This document shows positions 29,637-33,679 of a DNA stretch of 33,679 nt, one piece after another. Where the stretch lies: the NCBI GenBank assembly GCA_015680685.1, contig MNCI01037904.1, forward strand, positions 2,070 through 35,748. Reading direction: 5' to 3'. Below the pieces are notes generated by a model. That model had not been told where the DNA came from, ran no database searches, and saw only the letters and a program-made list of their open reading frames with translations. The position numbers and the translations under genes were made by a program. The DNA is from Gnetum montanum. Lineage: Eukaryota > Streptophyta > Gnetopsida > Gnetales > Gnetaceae. The first letter of the stretch is position 1; every line of letters begins with the position of its first letter.

Positions 29637-31180
29637 TATTGCAACTAGAAAATTCAATTGCTAAAATAAATTGAATGGAGATCTGGTGCATAGGAATTCC
29701 TCAACCCATAAGTCCCTAGGGCCTCCATGAAAAAATGGGATTTGTAGCAACCTGGTTGGTCCAGTAGATCATCCAAGGACCTGGGGGTTTTGCACAATAG
29801 TGTAACAAAATGAAATGCAAAAACTGACAATAGATCCAAATAATGCATAGAAAATAAACAAATATATCTTGCACAAAAATTCCAAAACTTAAAACTTGAT
29901 TAAGAAAATATAAAAAATAAGTTAGAAAAATGTGTACAAATGATGCTTGAATGGGTAGCAAGGGGTTCACTTGGATGGGGGTTCAAGGTCCATTGAAGTC
30001 AATGCAGTTAACTCCATGATTTGGATGCCCTACCACTCCTAATGCTATTGAACCTCCTATGGTGTAATCTTAGATCTATAATGCTGGCTATGGTGGAGGG
30101 TGAGAAAAGTGGAAATTTGATGGCCAAAGTGCTCCACATGAGGGTTGGAGATTCCAGAAATGCAACGTTGACACCCAAAATCCATAAGTCTCAAGGCTAT
30201 AGTGCTTTCACATTAGGGTTCAATAGAATGCAAACATGGGAGATTATAAGAACTCTTGAGTGCTTGAGAATGGTTGAGTATGGAATTGTAGAAATTTTTG
30301 TTTTAGTGTTGAATTGAAAATATTTACTTATGTAAAGATTGCTAAACTGTGTAAAGTGTTGAACCTATAAATGGTGTTTGAGGTTGGTTTTTATAGGTCT
30401 TAGGCCATGAATGGGGCTACAAAATGGCTATGATTTGGCTATAAAATGACTGTAAATTGGATACCAAATTTCTATGTTGTTCAAGTGAGATGGGTGCTCA
30501 AATTTGGGTGTTTACTATACATAGTAAGTGCTTCCTCCCATGGCCATTCCATTTATTGTAAATAGTAACTAAAGAACACCTTTCACACTATAGATGAATC
30601 TTTCATGTTGAGCTTTCCACCATGCTTTCTAAAGTGGCTAGTCAACATTGAAGTGCATGAAGTGATGAATTTTGGCTTTTGTGGCTTCCATGTTGGGGGA
30701 TGAAATTTTTGATGCTAGAGGTGAAGACTCTACATTTAGGGAAAACTTCCATGCTAAGGGGGAAAGGTTTCTAGGCTATGCATATAGTTTCCACATAGAA
30801 GGGATGAATTTTCCAAAACTCCCATCCTTCCACATTCGGGGTAGGTGAAATTTACCCTCTTGCATGTGTTTCCAGCATAGAAAAGTGTATACCCCCCATA
30901 AAACCCATAAAATTTCCATTTTTGGCATTCTAAAAGGTGTTTTTGACACCCACCCCGCCTCCCAAGCCCAAATGTAAACACTAGATAACTTTTTTCACTT
31001 GGGGAATGAGGCTTTGACCACTTATGAGGCATTTTTTTAGCCCAAAAGTATAAAGTATGTGAAATTGCCCACTATGTATTATAGTCTTCACATTTACAAT
31101 AAATATTTGGCTTGAGTTTCATAGGGTGAAAGCTACATGATGAAAATTGGCTATAACATGCAAATTTTTATAGTGTTTCA
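29637..31180 (-). repeat. 5' LTR of element B
   Basis: About 1.54 kb direct repeat of 9,446-10,906. The inner end (29,637) is next to the primer-site candidate, so this is the 5' LTR of a minus-strand element. U3 runs from 31,180 down to about 30,360. TATA (minus) at 30,387-30,397. The start on the minus strand is TGAAACAC. The inner terminus reads TATTG where the other LTR has TGTTG, so the terminal dinucleotide is mutated here. Open frames inside (such as 30,754-31,032 minus) are not supported as genes. Confidence 0.9.
30364..30397. promoter_or_regulatory. core promoter of element B in the 5' LTR
   Basis: CCTATAAAAA on the minus strand (30,388-30,397), with a + strand CCTATAAATGG about 20 bp away. 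Both are also present in the 3' LTR (10,103-10,135). The minus-strand TATA would drive the genomic transcript, starting near 30,355 (inference). Confidence 0.6.
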
Positions 31181-31185
31181 ATTAC
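31181..31185. repeat. target-site duplication, right copy (ATTAC)
   Basis: Abuts the right LTR end (GTGTTTCA) and matches ATTAT at 9,441-9,445 in four of five bases. Confidence 0.7.
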
Positions 31186-31965
31186 TAGTAGTGGTAGAAC
31201 CCACAGTCGTGGGGGATGCCATCACTAAGGCATCAGTATCCCTACAAGTAACATATTTCTTATGGATATTACATCTAATAAACTATATTACCTAGTGGCT
31301 TTACCACTCATGTCTTTACTCATCATTATTATTATTTAGAGTACCATAGATCTACCACTCTGAACATTAAATCTCCTTCTACTTATACTCCTTATTTTTA
31401 ATAACACTAATAACCTCATGCCTCGAATCCCTTGCCACTTGCACCACTAATGCAAGGAGAAATTCCTTTGCAATCTTAATAGTGGAATGTCATAAGGGAA
31501 ATAAGCTTACAAGTGGATGGTAACTTAAGTGGATCCAGACATAAGCCTCAGAAATAGTTATTCTCAAGGTTAGCCAGTTCAGCCAAAAATTTACTGGTAT
31601 TCATGATTACAGATCCAACACCAATAATCTCTCATATAACATCCAAAAAATCCTCAAAATAAACTACTTACTGTCATTCTTACTCATGTAGCTATAGACT
31701 AGATAAAGATCAAATACCTTCCTAGAAAAATAACTAATCCAAAGATCCCCTCGATTTACATACATATTAGAGGAAATATACCATGAAAAGCTCTTCTAGA
31801 CTCAAGTTTCAGAGTCAATTTAATTTCTCAAGAAATGTATAAAGCATCAAACTTACTAACATTAAAGAAATGCAACATTAGGTTGAAGCTTGTAGACTAA
31901 TCCATCATTATTCCCTTAGTTTGGTAGAAGATGTTGTGACCATCATTAGTATTTAGCCATATCTT
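31186..31965 (+). other. non-coding flank between element B and pol copy C
   Basis: AT-rich, no gene recognised. Near 31,200 lies a short inverted repeat (ACCCAC agtc GTGGGG). It may be the continuation of whatever lay left of 9,441 before element B inserted, or decayed gag of element C. No similarity to the putative LTR of element A was noticed. Confidence 0.4.
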
Positions 31966-33679
31966 GCTAATTTTTTGATAATTATTATGGATAATTACAA
32001 GGGAAACTTGCCTATTATCATGAGAAGACCTTAGCTAAGAATAATTAACGCTAAGCTAGAAATCAAAGATCTGTTGAAAATTATCAAGAAAAATGAGCAT
32101 TAAAGGATAGAAAAGAAGAGAGTTCCATGAATCACATACAATAACATAAGGTGCAATTGCATGCAAAAACTCTAGGCAATAAGAAGCAAAATCATCACAA
32201 CATATGAATCATATACCAAACCATTTAATATCCAAAGATGCTTATATGCAACAACCGAAAAAATAGGAGGCCACCTAATGGTTGACATTAGATGGTTACT
32301 CCAATTCTACAATATGTATGGGATTGTTATAAGTTCTCACAAGTACATACATTGATAATATGAGTGAAATGGAGTAGCTCAAACACCAACTCTCTAATGT
32401 GGAACTTAGAAAGGAAGAAAAATTATATTGGAAAAAGTTGAAAATTACTGAAGAGTTTAAAACATAACCCATGGAGCTAAAAATGGTATTAGAATTGCTC
32501 GAATATGTATTCCTAAAAAATGGTAAACTGGTAACCATAATAGTCCAACTTACAAAGGAATAGAAATAGAAGTTATTGAATATGGTAAAAAAGTGGTGAA
32601 TAGCCTTTACCTAGTCATATGATGAAATCATGCATATCGATCTATGCATATGCCAGTAGAGAATCTACATAGATTTTTTCATCAAGCGTAAGTGGTAGTC
32701 ATAGAGAAGATTGAATTCCAAACTAAAGTAGGTGGTTAAGGAGGAGGTAGAGAAGCTTCTAGAAGCTAGATTAATTTATCTTGTAGTAAATAATGAGTGG
32801 ATTTTCTCACTTGTTATTGTACCTAAAGAAGAGAGTTAATGATGTATTTGAATTAACTTGAAGCTATTGAACATGGCAACATTGTTTTCCATTATCATTT
32901 GGACTAACTATTGGACATCATTGTAGGAAACAAGTATTATAGGTTTCTAGATAGCTACAGTTGCTACAATTAAATCTAAATAGCCTTAGAAGATTAGCTC
33001 AAGATAACATTCACAACTCCTTGAGAGACTTTTGTATATAAGAAGATGCACTTTGGCCAATGTAATGCACCTATAACTTTCCAATAACTTATTCTTGGCA
33101 TCTTTCAACAACAAATTTGTAGTAATGTAGAGGTCTTCATGGATGATTTCTCCACCTATTTGTTAGACTTTGAGCAAGCATTGCATCATGTTAAGAAAGT
33201 ATTAAAACAATGTATAAAGACAAGTCTTACGCTCAATTAGTAGAAGAGAAATTTAATGATCTAGAAGGAAATTATCTTGCTGCATTAAGTTTTAGAAAAA
33301 TGAACCGAGGTGGATCCACAAACGATGAGAGTAATCCAAGAAATAATAGTCATAAATAATAAAATATATTTGATCATTCCTTGAACACAAGCTATTAAAG
33401 GATATTTATTAAGAATTTCTCCAATATTACTAAACTAGTAATAGAGCTAATAAACAAAAATGTATCATTTGAATAGAACAAGAAATATGAGCATGCATTC
33501 CAACTCCTAAAGAAGAAAATTGTAGAAATTCTAGTTCTATGAGCCTCTAATTGGTCCAAACCATTCCACATCATGACAAACGCATCCAAATTCACCTTGA
33601 AAGCTGTGGTTGCATAGTTAAATAATTAGAAACGTCCCCACTATATTCATTGTACAAGCAAGAGTATTATAGATGCACA
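31966..33679 (+). pseudogene. second Athila-like pol copy, decayed and cut by the window edge (element C)
   Basis: Homologous in order to bases 271-1,990. Shared landmarks include the protease tail (LPIIMRRP, near 32,005), a ttccatg.atc.catacaat segment (32,124; 436 in copy A), and the RT motifs YYRFLDSYSCYN, FTTP-stop-ETFVYKKMHFG, CNAPITFQ, EVFMDDFSTY (catalytic FMDD kept, 33,131-33,150) and FEQALHHVKKVLKQC. The start of RNase H is at the window end. Divergence from copy A is substantial and stops are frequent, so the copies are old paralogues. No gag is visible. Confidence 0.85.

Larger units (their letters stand above)
9446..31180 (-). mobile_element. Tat-lineage Ty3/gypsy retrotransposon, about 21.7 kb (element B)
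   Basis: A complete but decayed LTR element on the minus strand. It is bounded by LTRs at 29,637-31,180 (5') and 9,446-10,906 (3'), with target duplication ATTAT (9,441-9,445) and ATTAC (31,181-31,185). In transcription order it has a primer-site candidate, duplicated leader, gag, protease, a 10 kb insert-like middle, RT, RNase H, a second RNase H, integrase and polypurine tract. The two RNase H domains and the GATYQR-type RT motif place it in the Tat lineage (Ogre, Retand and relatives), which includes very large elements. The LTRs differ at roughly 15-20% of positions by eye plus one indel of about 80 bp, so the insertion is old. The middle may be part of the element or a later nested insertion. 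Confidence 0.88.

Noticed and set aside
30754-31032. Minus-strand 92-codon frame in the 5' LTR
   Set aside because: Lies in U3 of the LTR; the matching region of the 3' LTR (10,514-10,696) is open only in part and differs, as expected by chance.
1-33679. tRNA, rRNA, organellar or bacterial genes
   Set aside because: None seen; no cloverleaf-like or rRNA-like segments were noticed while reading, and no operon-like organisation.

Overview
The window looks like a methylated, repeat-rich block from a large plant nuclear genome, and no intact gene was found. The evidence is two lineages of plant Ty3/gypsy LTR retrotransposon (Athila-like and Tat-like), short GT-AG introns in an AT-rich background, and heavy decay in which glutamine codons have become TAG/TAA. 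The species cannot be named from this sequence; a gymnosperm or another large-genome seed plant would fit.

Layout. Bases 1-270 are an unassigned, unusually CpG-rich piece. Bases 271-8420 are a decayed Athila-like element (A, + strand): the end of protease, then RT, RNase H and integrase (to about 3,660), a long spacer, a second ORF with coiled-coil character (5,707-8,033), and a putative polypurine tract. A putative 3' LTR follows from 8,421, with a TATA box, an AATAAA and short tandem repeats. Bases 9,446-31,180 are one very large (about 21.7 kb) Tat-lineage element (B) on the minus strand. Its 1.46 and 1.54 kb LTRs are bounded by a near-perfect 5-bp target duplication (ATTAT/ATTAC), and it has a polypurine tract, a primer-binding-site candidate, gag, protease, RT, RNase H, a second (archaeal-like) RNase H and integrase. 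From about 31,966 to the window end lies a second Athila-like pol copy (C, + strand), homologous to bases 271-1,990.

The unexpected part is the 10 kb between protease and RT of element B (about 14.6-24.7 kb). It holds, on the opposite strand, a decayed multi-exon gene (17,704-24,005). About nine exons can be read by eye; most reconstructed junctions keep reading phase, giving an ancestral protein of about 1,050 residues of unknown function. Upstream of it lies a diverged tandem array with a period near 180 bp, each monomer carrying an imperfect hairpin. Related 29-30 bp repeats occur beside pol, on both sides of the antisense gene, and near the 3' end of the element. One exon-intron-exon module of the gene is tandemly triplicated.

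Two assembly warnings apply: a 290-base N gap inside the 180-bp array (15,215-15,504), and a near-perfect 344-bp inverted repeat in intron 2 whose right arm is bracketed by single Ns (18,680 and 19,055). All coding features are pseudogenes. Domain calls come from reading translated frames against family motifs known to me; no database search was run.
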